The notes under the pieces are model-generated. The model was given only the letters and a program-made list of their open reading frames with translations. It was not told the origin of the DNA and searched no databases. From NCBI GenBank assembly GCA_003535475.1, contig DOHC01000172.1, positions 1-7,149 on the forward strand: 7,149 nt of DNA, read 5' to 3'. Positions 1 through 7,149 of the stretch are shown here, piece after piece; position 1 is the first letter of the stretch; each line of letters starts with the position of its first letter. The translations under genes were made by a program, and so were the position numbers. Source of the DNA: Nitrospiraceae bacterium (GTDB lineage: Bacteria > Nitrospirota > Thermodesulfovibrionia > Thermodesulfovibrionales > UBA1546).

Positions 1-2
1 AA

Positions 3-101
3 GGAGAGATAGCGTACTTCATCGCGTTGGCAATCGGCATTGCTGTGTTTGCGGCGCTGCTTTTCAAGGGCGGAGCGCTGGTCAGGAAGAGCAAGGGTTA
101 A
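3..101 (+). CDS. C-terminal end of a membrane protein (partial)
   Basis: An open frame runs in from the left edge and stops at TAA 99-101, giving the last 32 residues of a protein whose start lies outside the window. It reads as one hydrophobic segment (IALAIGIAVFAALLF) followed by a short basic tail ending RKSKG. That is the usual look of a final transmembrane helix with a positively charged cytoplasmic end. The family cannot be told from this piece; a transporter or other polytopic membrane protein is possible. It lies on the same strand as the genes that follow but is separated from them by about 117 bases holding an inverted repeat, so it probably belongs to a different unit. I am fairly sure it is coding and have no view on its function. 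Confidence 0.6.
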   Translation, partial: GEIAYFIALAIGIAVFAALLFKGGALVRKSKG

Positions 102-110
102 AAGAGTATA

Positions 111-185
111 AAAGGGGACGTTTCTAATTAAATGGAAAATGCTGCGAATAAGAAGATAGGGATAATAAATAGAACCGTCCCCTTT
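111..185. repeat. Imperfect inverted repeat, REP/MITE-like element
   Basis: Left arm 111-129 starts AAAGGGGACGTTTCT. The reverse complement of right arm 167-185 starts AAAGGGGACGGTTCT. The arms match at 17 of 19 positions and enclose a 37-base A-rich centre. The centre is too long for a simple rho-independent hairpin, and there is no T-run directly after a tight stem. Elements ending in GGGGACGGTTCT / AGAACCGTCCCC are, from memory, dispersed in several bacterial genomes and often sit beside REP-associated (Y1, IS200-like) transposase genes. No transposase is present here, so it would be a non-autonomous copy. It fills the gap between the upstream membrane protein and the lipoprotein gene. The arms are seen directly; the mobile-element reading is inference. 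Confidence 0.65.
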
Positions 186-202
186 ATTTTCCTGTCTCAA
201 AC

Positions 203-210
203 AGGAGGAG
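203..210 (+). promoter_or_regulatory. Shine-Dalgarno site that sets the lipoprotein start
   Basis: The bases AGGAGGAG at 203-210 are a near-perfect ribosome binding site, 8 bases before ATG 219. This places the start at 219 rather than at the in-frame ATG 132, which lies inside the inverted repeat and has no such site. Confidence 0.85.
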
Positions 211-218
211 TGATATTC

Positions 219-617
219 ATGAAATACGTATTTCTATCAGCTTTATTTTTTGCCGCCGGCGCGGTTTTATTTTTTGCGGGCGGCTGTGTCCCGGTGGAAA
301 AAGTACCCGGATCCGGAGGTGAGGTTATCCAAATAAAACAGGGGAATGTCGGCACTTTCCATGAACTCCGGCTAGGCGTCACAAATATAATCAAAGCTGA
401 TTATGTCGATGAGGCTGGCGCAAAAAAGCAGGGTTTAATAGCTGTATTGACATTATTTATCGACGGGAACCCCCCGCAGGAAAAGGACTTTAAAGTTCAT
501 GCGGGGCAGAAGATAATAATGGATAAATACTCGGTATATTTGGAAGAAATACGAGGAACTACTAAAGGCTTGGTAACGTTGCGGATAGAAGAGATCTCTA
601 AATCTCCAGCCCGATAA
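219..617 (+). CDS. Small predicted lipoprotein of unknown function
   Basis: This 132-residue protein begins with a textbook lipoprotein signal: one Lys after Met, a hydrophobic stretch (residues 4-20), and an AGGC lipobox with Cys23 as the likely lipidated residue. The mature part starts with a short Pro/Gly linker (about 24-37) and continues as alternating hydrophobic/polar stretches typical of a beta-rich domain, for example LIAVLTLFIDG and KYSVYLEEI. It contains no cysteine after Cys23 and no motif I recognise. Start 219 is chosen because of the strong AGGAGGAG site and because it puts the signal peptide at the very N-terminus; an upstream in-frame ATG at 132 would add 29 residues encoded by the repeat. 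It ends 9 bases before the UDP-glucose dehydrogenase gene, so co-transcription is possible. A role at the inner face of the outer membrane or in the periplasm is inference from the signal alone. Confidence 0.8.
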   Translation: MKYVFLSALFFAAGAVLFFAGGCVPVEKVPGSGGEVIQIKQGNVGTFHELRLGVTNIIKADYVDEAGAKKQGLIAVLTLFIDGNPPQEKDFKVHAGQKIIMDKYSVYLEEIRGTTKGLVTLRIEEISKSPAR

Positions 618-626
618 AAAAATCGT

Positions 627-1954
<1,328 letters not shown>

Positions 1955-1955
<1 letters not shown>

Positions 1956-2113
1956 TGGGGAAGATGATATTATTGACAGGAGGAGCAGATTTTCTTGGGT
2001 CACGCCTATGTGAAAGACTTCTTAATAACGGGCATGACGTTCTGTGTGTTGACAACTTCTACACGGGGCGTAAGGCCAATATCGCCCGAAAACAACGGGT
2101 GTGTAGTAAGTAA
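1955..2113 (+). pseudogene. Truncated UDP-glucuronate decarboxylase-type epimerase (5' remnant)
   Basis: A 52-codon frame opens at ATG 1955, overlapping the ugd stop by one base, with GGAG at 1941-1944 in front. It reads like the beginning of an extended short-chain dehydrogenase: [12 protein letters not shown] (4-15), then [19 protein letters not shown] and TGRKANIA. This wording is very like UDP-glucuronate decarboxylases (UXS, which make UDP-xylose), where it is normally followed by about 270 more residues. Similarity ends at about codon 43 (near 2083); the last residues, RKQRVCSK, look unrelated and end at TAA 2111-2113. The usual GGAGFLG NAD loop has Asp instead of its third Gly, consistent with decay. 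The catalytic Tyr-x-x-x-Lys region is absent and does not reappear in another frame before pseB. A functional small protein is unlikely. It would have been the natural next step after UDP-glucose dehydrogenase. Confidence 0.8.
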
Positions 2114-2141
2114 AGAAGAGTATTAGACAATGGAAATAGAG

Positions 2142-2147
2142 AAGGAG
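2142..2147 (+). promoter_or_regulatory. Shine-Dalgarno site for pseB
   Basis: AAGGAG lies 9 bases before ATG 2157, in the 43-base gap after the epimerase remnant. It gives pseB its own strong translation start, unlike the coupled genes that follow. I see no convincing -35/-10 pair here. Confidence 0.75.
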
Positions 2148-2156
2148 AAATAAAAA

Positions 2157-3140
2157 ATGCTGAACGGCAAATCTATTTTAATCACAGGAGGCACTGGTTC
2201 TTTCGGCAAAAAATGCACGGAGATAATACTGCAGAACTACAAACCCGAGAAACTCGTTATTTTTAGCAGAGACGAGCTTAAACAGTTTGAAATGAGTCAG
2301 GTTTTCAGCGAAAAGGATTATCCATGCCTGAGGTATTTTATCGGAGATGTAAGGGATAGAGACAGGCTTTACAGGGCATTCTATGGTGTTGATTATGTAA
2401 TACATGCAGCTGCATTGAAACAAGTTCCAGCAGCAGAGAGAAATCCGGTTGAAGTTATAAAGACAAACATAATTGGCGCTGAGAATATTATCAATGCCGC
2501 AATAGACTGCGATGTGAAAAAGATTATTGCCCTGAGCACAGATAAAGCGGCAAATCCGGTAAACCTTTACGGCGCTACTAAGTTATGCTCTGATAAATTA
2601 TTTGTTGCAGGCAATTCTTATTCAGGTTACCATGGGACACGGTTCAGCGTTGTGAGGTATGGAAATGTCGTAGGGAGCAGGGGAAGCGTAATACCGTTTT
2701 TTAAGACGATGAGAGAGACAGGGACGCTGCCTATCACTGATGCGAGGATGACCCGCTTCTGGATTACCATTGAGCAAGGAGTTAAATTTGTTTTGAGGTG
2801 TCTTGAACTTATGCATGGCGGTGAGCTTTTTGTCCCGAAGATTCCAAGTATGAATATAATAGACATGGCAAGGGCTATAGCGCCTGAATGCAAGCATAAC
2901 ATTATTGGGATAAGACCTGGAGAGAAACTACATGAAGTTATGATAACTGATGACGACGCTCGTCATACTCTTGAATTTGATGATTACTATGTTGTGGAAC
3001 CAGAATTTGACTGGTGGTCAAATGAGAAACATATAGCAAACGGGGCAAAACAGGTTCCAGAAGGGTTCAGGTACGCCAGCAATACTAATAACAGATGGCT
3101 GACAGCAGAGGAACTGAAAGAATTAATAAAAGACAGATGA
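2157..3140 (+). CDS. pseB: UDP-N-acetylglucosamine 4,6-dehydratase (inverting), PseB
   Basis: A soluble 327-residue extended SDR enzyme that takes UDP-GlcNAc to the 4-keto-6-deoxy sugar with inversion at C5, the first step of pseudaminic acid synthesis. The NAD(P) loop GGTGSFG is at 11-17, followed by SRDELKQFEM (37-46), GDVRDRDRL (63-71) and HAAALKQVPAAERNP (83-97). The active-site segment STDKAANPVNLYGATK (127-142) supplies Thr128, Asp129, Lys130, Tyr138 and Lys142. The C-terminal half keeps GIRPGEKLHEVMI (251-263). The length and the lack of N-terminal membrane helices match the PseB/FlaA1 type rather than the large membrane-bound WbpM/PglF type. The start has a good AAGGAG site. Its stop overlaps the start of pseC as ATGA (3137-3140). 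A related dehydratase for another amino sugar cannot be excluded, but the following pseC supports this call. Confidence 0.93.
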   Translation: MLNGKSILITGGTGSFGKKCTEIILQNYKPEKLVIFSRDELKQFEMSQVFSEKDYPCLRYFIGDVRDRDRLYRAFYGVDYVIHAAALKQVPAAERNPVEVIKTNIIGAENIINAAIDCDVKKIIALSTDKAANPVNLYGATKLCSDKLFVAGNSYSGYHGTRFSVVRYGNVVGSRGSVIPFFKTMRETGTLPITDARMTRFWITIEQGVKFVLRCLELMHGGELFVPKIPSMNIIDMARAIAPECKHNIIGIRPGEKLHEVMITDDDARHTLEFDDYYVVEPEFDWWSNEKHIANGAKQVPEGFRYASNTNNRWLTAEELKELIKDR

Positions 3141-4336
3141 TAATACCTTGCGGGAAACAACATATTGATGAAGACGATATTAGGGCTGTAATTGAAGTAT
3201 TAAGGTCTGACTGGCTTACACAGGGGCCATATATTGAGAAGTTTGAACGCTCCCTTGCAGAATACTGCGGAGCTAAATACGCAGTTGCAGTTTCAAGCGG
3301 TACAGCAGCCCTTCACTTAGCCTGTCTTGCAGCCGGGATTAAGGACGGAGATGAAGTAGTAACAAGCCCGATAACCTTTGTCGCAAGTGCGAATTGTGTG
3401 GTTTATTGCGGCGGTATTCCTGTTTTTGCTGATATAAATAAAGACACCTACAACATTGATCCATCTGAAATCAGGAAGAAGATAACTTCAAAGACAAAGG
3501 CTGCAATCCCCGTGCATTTTGCCGGCCTTCCATGTGATATGGAAGCTATCAGGAAAATCGCTGATGAACATGATCTGATAATAATCGAAGATGCCTGCCA
3601 TGCGCTGGGGGCAGAATACAGGCAAGGCGATGAATGGTTCAGAGTTGGCAGTTGCAGTCACTCTGATATGACAGTCTTCAGTTTTCATCCGGTAAAACAT
3701 ATCACCACAGGCGAAGGAGGTGCAGTTTTAACTAATAATAAAAAATTTTATGAAAAACTCTTGTTATTCAGGAATCACGGAATCACTAAAGATCCTGAAA
3801 AATTCACCAATAAAGATTTAGCTTTTTCCCAGAATCCTGAATTCTTAATCCATAATCCCTGGTATTACGAGATGCAGGAATTGGGTTTTAACCACAGGAT
3901 TACGGATATTCAGTGCGCATTGGGAATATCTCAATTAAGAAAGCTCGATTCGTTTGTTTCAAGAAGGCGCGAGATCGCTTCGGCTTATAATGATGCCTTT
4001 AAAAATATTACATACATAAAGATACCCACACAACATGAGGACAGAAAATCTGCATGGCATTTGTATGTGGTGCAAATAGACTTTGGAAGGATTAATAAAA
4101 GTCGTGCTTCGGTTATGAACGCGCTGAGAGAGAAGGGTATCGGAACCCATGTGCATTACATCCCCGTTTATTTACAGCCGTTTTACAGAAACAAGCTCGG
4201 ATATAAGGAGGGCGCTTCCAGTATGGCTGAATCTTATTACAGAATGGCGTTGTCCCTGCCAATCTATCCAAGAATGAAAAATAAAGATGTAAATAAGGTG
4301 ATAAACTCTGTAAAGGATTGTCTCAATGTCAGATAA
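3137..4336 (+). CDS. pseC: UDP-4-amino-4,6-dideoxy-N-acetyl-beta-L-altrosamine transaminase, PseC
   Basis: A 399-residue PLP-dependent sugar aminotransferase of the DegT/DnrJ/EryC1/StrS family. It transfers an amino group, normally from glutamate, to C4 of the PseB product. The start is placed at ATG 3137, overlapping the pseB stop by 3 bases, because PseC proteins begin near MIP-x-G-x-Q-x-ID and the 14 residues upstream in frame only re-read pseB. Visible features are SDWLTQGP (24-31), SSGTAALHLA for phosphate binding (53-62), EDACHALGAEY with Asp152 contacting the PLP ring nitrogen, and FSFHPVKHITTGEGG with Lys187 as the Schiff-base lysine. GFNHRITDIQCALG (250-263) and HYIPVYLQPFY (340-350) are also typical. 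Length is normal and no key residue is missing. Weak ribosome site, so translation probably depends on pseB. The gene overlaps the next by 11 bases. Confidence 0.92.
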   Translation: MIIPCGKQHIDEDDIRAVIEVLRSDWLTQGPYIEKFERSLAEYCGAKYAVAVSSGTAALHLACLAAGIKDGDEVVTSPITFVASANCVVYCGGIPVFADINKDTYNIDPSEIRKKITSKTKAAIPVHFAGLPCDMEAIRKIADEHDLIIIEDACHALGAEYRQGDEWFRVGSCSHSDMTVFSFHPVKHITTGEGGAVLTNNKKFYEKLLLFRNHGITKDPEKFTNKDLAFSQNPEFLIHNPWYYEMQELGFNHRITDIQCALGISQLRKLDSFVSRRREIASAYNDAFKNITYIKIPTQHEDRKSAWHLYVVQIDFGRINKSRASVMNALREKGIGTHVHYIPVYLQPFYRNKLGYKEGASSMAESYYRMALSLPIYPRMKNKDVNKVINSVKDCLNVR

Positions 4337-5852
4337 AGTTCTTCTTATAAGGCCACAGAATGTTTATAACTATAATAATTATCCGCCGTTAAATCTTATC
4401 AGTATTGGTTCTGTGCTGAAAACAGCCGGATATGATGTAAGAATAATAAATTGCGCCTTTGAGAAAGAGCCTTTGGAAATTATCGGTAAAGAGCTCAGCG
4501 GCGCATTGTTTGCCGGCATATCCCTCCTGACATCAGAGGCCCCTGATGCTTACCGTATAATGAAATACATCAGGGAGAGTTCAAAAGTCCCCGTGGTCGT
4601 GGGCGGCTGGCATTGTACCTTATTTCCGGAACAGATGGCCAATTGTGAATATGTTGATTATGTGATTGCAGGCGAGGGCGAGGATTATATCCTTGAAGCC
4701 GCAGAAATGCTGAAGAGTGGAGTGAAGGGCGAAAGCAAGATTTTTCACAAGAGGCTGCTCAACCCCGAAAGCCTTCCTCTCCCTGACTATGACATTGATA
4801 AGGGAATAGAAAAATTCATAGGCAATTATCTTACGGATAAGCTATCCGAATATGCACAGCAGCCTATGCGCTGGCTTCCCTACGAGAGCAGCAGAGGATG
4901 TCCGTCACACTGCACGTTCTGCATCAATGTAGTTACGGATAATACCCGCTACCGGAAGAAGAGCGCGGGGAAGGTGATTTCGGAGATTGAATATATTGTA
5001 AAAAAGTATAACCTTACGCATTTAAAGATTATAGATGACAACTTTTTTGTTGATATAAGGCGCGTAAGAGAGATATGCGAGGGGATTATAAGTAAGGGCA
5101 TTAATATCACATGGGATGGCGAATGCCGCTGTGATTATTTCAGGGAAGGAATGCTGGACGATAAGACACTTGAGCTTTGCAGGAAATCAGGCCTTATCCA
5201 GCTTACGCTCGGCATAGAGTCAGGGTCTCCTCATGCTCTGCAACTTATGAAAAAGGGCATTACGACTGAGCAGGCTGAGTTCGCAGTCAAAAAGTGCAGT
5301 GAATATAAAATAATAGCGCGGTCTTCTTTCATACTCGAGATACCCGGAGAAACCCTTGCTGATATCAAACAGACAATATCATTTATCAACAGATTAAGAA
5401 AATATCCTTACTTTACCTGCGGGGTGGGTACGTTCAGGCCGTATCCCAAATGTGAGCTTACCGAAAAACTCCGTAAAGATGGCTATCTGAAAGAGCCGTC
5501 CAACTTTGATGAGTGGACAGACAGAAATACAATTGATATGTATACATCTGCGGAATATATCAGGCCGTGGCAGGTTAACGGGAAATATTCCGAGAGCGCG
5601 GCTTATTATCTGAACATGGAATCATCCGTAAGGTTGGGAAGCCATCAGATAGACAGAGTCATAGACAGGATAAAAAATAATATATTTATGTTTCTTGCAA
5701 GAGTGCGAAACAGGTTTATGTTTTACAAATTCCCTATGGATAAGAATCTGTATAAAAAGTTTTTAACCGGTTTTTACAGGAGAAGAGGGGACATGGAGAA
5801 GAGCGGTTCCTATCCGTTATCAGGGCTTGACCGGGCGGGCAAAAAGGCATGA
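4326..5852 (+). CDS. Radical SAM protein with N-terminal cobalamin-binding-type domain
   Basis: A 508-residue protein of the class-B-like radical SAM architecture. Residues about 1-135 form a B12-binding-type fold (VLLIRPQNV; GGWHCTLFPEQM at 93-104; IAGEGED at 114-120) but lack the DxHxxG cobalamin ligand motif, as in many members of this class. The radical SAM domain follows, with the 4Fe-4S motif Cys192-x3-Cys196-x2-Cys199, then DDNFF (237-241), TLGIESGSPHALQLMKKGIT (294-313) and EIPGET (338-343). The last ~120 residues are rich in aromatic and basic residues and match no domain I know. Such enzymes typically do radical methylations, cyclisations or rearrangements; the substrate here is unknown. 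It starts 11 bases inside pseC (AAAGGA at 4312-4317, 8 bases upstream) and its stop overlaps the next start as ATGA, so it is built into the pse operon. A sugar-related substrate is inference from this position. It is not part of the canonical pseudaminate pathway. Confidence 0.87.
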   Translation: MSDKVLLIRPQNVYNYNNYPPLNLISIGSVLKTAGYDVRIINCAFEKEPLEIIGKELSGALFAGISLLTSEAPDAYRIMKYIRESSKVPVVVGGWHCTLFPEQMANCEYVDYVIAGEGEDYILEAAEMLKSGVKGESKIFHKRLLNPESLPLPDYDIDKGIEKFIGNYLTDKLSEYAQQPMRWLPYESSRGCPSHCTFCINVVTDNTRYRKKSAGKVISEIEYIVKKYNLTHLKIIDDNFFVDIRRVREICEGIISKGINITWDGECRCDYFREGMLDDKTLELCRKSGLIQLTLGIESGSPHALQLMKKGITTEQAEFAVKKCSEYKIIARSSFILEIPGETLADIKQTISFINRLRKYPYFTCGVGTFRPYPKCELTEKLRKDGYLKEPSNFDEWTDRNTIDMYTSAEYIRPWQVNGKYSESAAYYLNMESSVRLGSHQIDRVIDRIKNNIFMFLARVRNRFMFYKFPMDKNLYKKFLTGFYRRRGDMEKSGSYPLSGLDRAGKKA

Positions 5853-6829
5853 AGATTATTGTTGTCGGCACCGGTTCGATCGGTGCCAGGCACCTGAAAA
5901 ATCTTGTCAGTCTCGGGCATGAAGTTTATGCAGTTGATATAAGGATAGATGAGCTTGATGAAATCGCCTCTCTTTCTAAGGGTTCATTCCGTTCTCTTGA
6001 TGAGGCATTGAAAATTAAGCCTGATGCTGCATTTATCTGTACATACAGCAATAGCCATATAGAGCCTGCTTTAAAGTGCGCGGAGGCGGGATGTCATCTT
6101 TTCATAGAAAAGCCTCTTTCCCTTAACATGGAAGGAGTTGATGAACTTGTGAAGACCGTTAAGAAAAGGAACCTTATATCCATGGTAGGCTGCAACATGC
6201 GATTTCATCCTGCCATAGCCTACCTTCATGACACTTTGGACGGGAATGCATCTTTTTCGAAAAAATTATGGGGGAATTTAGAATTTGGATTCTATCTTCC
6301 ATTTGATAAAAAGGATTACCAAAATAGCTATAAGGCAAAAAGAAGACTTGGAGGAAATCTCATCTTCGATGGCATTCATGAGCTGGATTATGCTGTCTGG
6401 TTTTTTGGAGAGCCAGAAAAAGTATTATGCAAAAAAGGCATCCTGTCAACATTAGAGATCGACACAGAAGACCACGCTGAGATGATTGTGCAATTCAAAT
6501 CCGGCGCCGTCTGCACCATTCATATGGATTATCTACAGCACGGTTATTCCAGACGTTGCAAAGTGGTTTGCGAGGAAGGGACGATTGTCTGGGATTTTGT
6601 CCGTGGAGATATAGGCCGGATTACTACGTCGAACCCGCAATGGGTATGGAAAGACATGAAGTTCGATATCTATTACAACCAGATGTATATGGATGAAATT
6701 CGGTATTTTATTGATTGTGTTTCGTCCGGCAGGGAGACGTTCAATTCCATTCATCAGTCATTACCTGCCTTAAAGCTTGCATTGGCGGCTGAAAAGTCTT
6801 GTCATACAAATGAGTGGGAAAAGGTGTAA
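5849..6829 (+). CDS. Gfo/Idh/MocA-family NAD(P)-dependent oxidoreductase
   Basis: A 326-residue enzyme of the glucose-fructose oxidoreductase/inositol dehydrogenase/MocA family, whose members oxidise or reduce a sugar hydroxyl/keto group. The N-terminal Rossmann motif is GTGSIGARH (7-15) with acidic Asp30 at the end of the second strand, which favours NAD over NADP. The family signature EKPLS (87-91) provides the conserved Lys88. The second domain carries GGNLIFDGIHELDYAVWFFG (168-187), where Asp174 and His177 are the expected catalytic pair. Length is typical for the family. It overlaps the radical SAM gene by 4 bases (ATGA) and is followed after 9 bases by the cytidylyltransferase gene, whose Shine-Dalgarno overlaps this stop codon. 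Related oxidoreductases occur in nonulosonate and other surface-sugar clusters; its exact substrate cannot be read from the sequence. Confidence 0.88.
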   Translation: MKIIVVGTGSIGARHLKNLVSLGHEVYAVDIRIDELDEIASLSKGSFRSLDEALKIKPDAAFICTYSNSHIEPALKCAEAGCHLFIEKPLSLNMEGVDELVKTVKKRNLISMVGCNMRFHPAIAYLHDTLDGNASFSKKLWGNLEFGFYLPFDKKDYQNSYKAKRRLGGNLIFDGIHELDYAVWFFGEPEKVLCKKGILSTLEIDTEDHAEMIVQFKSGAVCTIHMDYLQHGYSRRCKVVCEEGTIVWDFVRGDIGRITTSNPQWVWKDMKFDIYYNQMYMDEIRYFIDCVSSGRETFNSIHQSLPALKLALAAEKSCHTNEWEKV

Positions 6830-6833
6830 GGAG
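6828..6833 (+). promoter_or_regulatory. Shine-Dalgarno site overlapping a stop codon
   Basis: AAGGAG shares its first two bases with the TAA stop (6827-6829) of the oxidoreductase gene and lies 5 bases before ATG 6839. Terminating ribosomes would uncover or reuse it, so the cytidylyltransferase is likely translated in step with the gene before it. Confidence 0.75.
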
Positions 6834-6838
6834 ATTGT

Positions 6839-7149
6839 ATGAGAAAGGTTATTGGTGTTATAACTGCGAGAATGGCTTCAACCCGCCTTCCCGGCAAGGT
6901 ACTACAGAAGATGGCCGGAAAATCCGTATTTGCCCATCATGCAGAGCGGATGAATCATGTCAAAGGGCTTGACGGTGTTTTTCTCGCAACATCGATTGAT
7001 CCTTTGAATAAAGAACTCATTGAAGAAGCAAAACGGCTTAACTGCGGCTGGTATGCCGGTGCCGAGCAGGACATCGTTGACAGGCATATCAAATTATGCG
7101 AAAGGGAAAGGGCAGATGCTGTCATAAGGGTCACATGCGATTCTCCTAT
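6839..7149 (+). CDS. SpsF-like cytidylyltransferase, N-terminal part (cut by window end)
   Basis: The first 103 codons of a nucleotidyltransferase; the gene continues past the right edge. The N-terminus VITARMASTRLPGKVL (7-22) is the CTP-binding signature of the SpsF/CMP-KDO-synthetase-like branch, in which the usual wording is IIQARMGSTRLPGKVL. Later pieces also fit: GLDGVFLATS (44-53), GAEQDIVDRH (72-81), and VIRVTCDSP at the cut end, where the Asp is the expected metal ligand. Such enzymes are encoded in spore-coat polysaccharide (sps) and nonulosonate clusters and are thought to make a CMP-sugar. Canonical PseF enzymes instead begin close to PARGGSKRIPRKN, so the gene is not named pseF here. 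Start 6839 has a good AAGGAG site 5 bases upstream. Many family members are about 240 residues, and some carry an extra C-terminal domain that cannot be seen here. Confidence 0.85.
   Translation, partial: MRKVIGVITARMASTRLPGKVLQKMAGKSVFAHHAERMNHVKGLDGVFLATSIDPLNKELIEEAKRLNCGWYAGAEQDIVDRHIKLCERERADAVIRVTCDSP

Noticed and set aside
111..190. Rho-independent terminator after the first gene
   Set aside because: The inverted repeat has a 37-base centre and no tight GC stem directly followed by a T-run, so a repeat element is the better reading, although some termination effect cannot be excluded.
132..218. Longer N-terminus for the lipoprotein from ATG 132
   Set aside because: It has no ribosome site, is encoded mostly by the inverted repeat, and would bury the signal peptide 29 residues into the protein; ATG 219 has AGGAGGAG in front.
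1972..2000. TTGACA-like -35 box inside the epimerase remnant
   Set aside because: No -10-like hexamer is found at the right distance, and the bases are explained by the coding motif LLTGG.
2084..2156. Frameshifted continuation of the epimerase remnant
   Set aside because: I read the other forward frame after the breakpoint; it gives a short peptide that does not resemble the expected decarboxylase sequence and soon stops.
2622..2902. Two overlapping minus-strand open frames inside pseB
   Set aside because: Both lie within a conserved enzyme gene in different frames of one another; neither shows a known motif.
3095..3136. Upstream ATG for pseC at 3095
   Set aside because: The extra 14 residues only re-read the end of pseB, and PseC proteins normally begin at the MIxPxGxQxI motif, which matches ATG 3137.

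Overview
The window is a stretch of a bacterial surface-sugar biosynthesis locus with every recognisable gene on the + strand. It has moderate GC, many AGA/AGG arginine codons, short intergenic gaps, a small lipoprotein gene, and an inverted repeat of the GGGGACGGTTCT type. I recall that repeat type from Nitrospirota and delta-proteobacterial genomes. A Gram-negative anaerobe of that kind is therefore plausible, but this is a weak inference and no marker gene is present.

Layout. (1) Positions 3-101 are the last codons of a membrane protein that enters from the left. (2) Positions 102-218 are non-coding and hold an imperfect inverted repeat (arms 111-129 and 167-185). (3) Positions 219-617 encode a small predicted lipoprotein of unknown function. 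(4) Positions 627-1955 encode a complete UDP-glucose 6-dehydrogenase. (5) Positions 1955-2113 are a 52-codon remnant of a UDP-glucuronate decarboxylase-type epimerase, started by a TAATG overlap and cut off soon after the NAD-binding motif. (6) Positions 2157-4336 are pseB and pseC, the first two enzymes of pseudaminic acid-type nonulosonate synthesis. (7) Positions 4326-5852 encode a radical SAM protein with an N-terminal cobalamin-binding-type domain. (8) Positions 5849-6829 encode a Gfo/Idh/MocA-family oxidoreductase. (9) From 6839 to the right edge lies the start of an SpsF-like cytidylyltransferase, cut by the window end.

How the genes fit together. From pseB onward the genes overlap or nearly touch (3 nt, 11 nt, 4 nt, then a 9-nt gap with its own Shine-Dalgarno), so they look like one translationally coupled operon. 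PseB and PseC convert UDP-GlcNAc to UDP-4-amino-4,6-dideoxy-N-acetyl-beta-L-altrosamine, and an SpsF-type enzyme would be expected to CMP-activate the final sugar. The canonical middle steps (PseH acetyltransferase, PseG hydrolase, PseI synthase) are not in the window and may lie downstream. The two genes between pseC and the cytidylyltransferase are not part of the textbook pathway and are the best lead for a modified nonulosonate or related sugar. Just upstream, a broken epimerase behind an intact UDP-glucose dehydrogenase suggests that a former UDP-xylose module was cut when the pse block, or something before it, came in.
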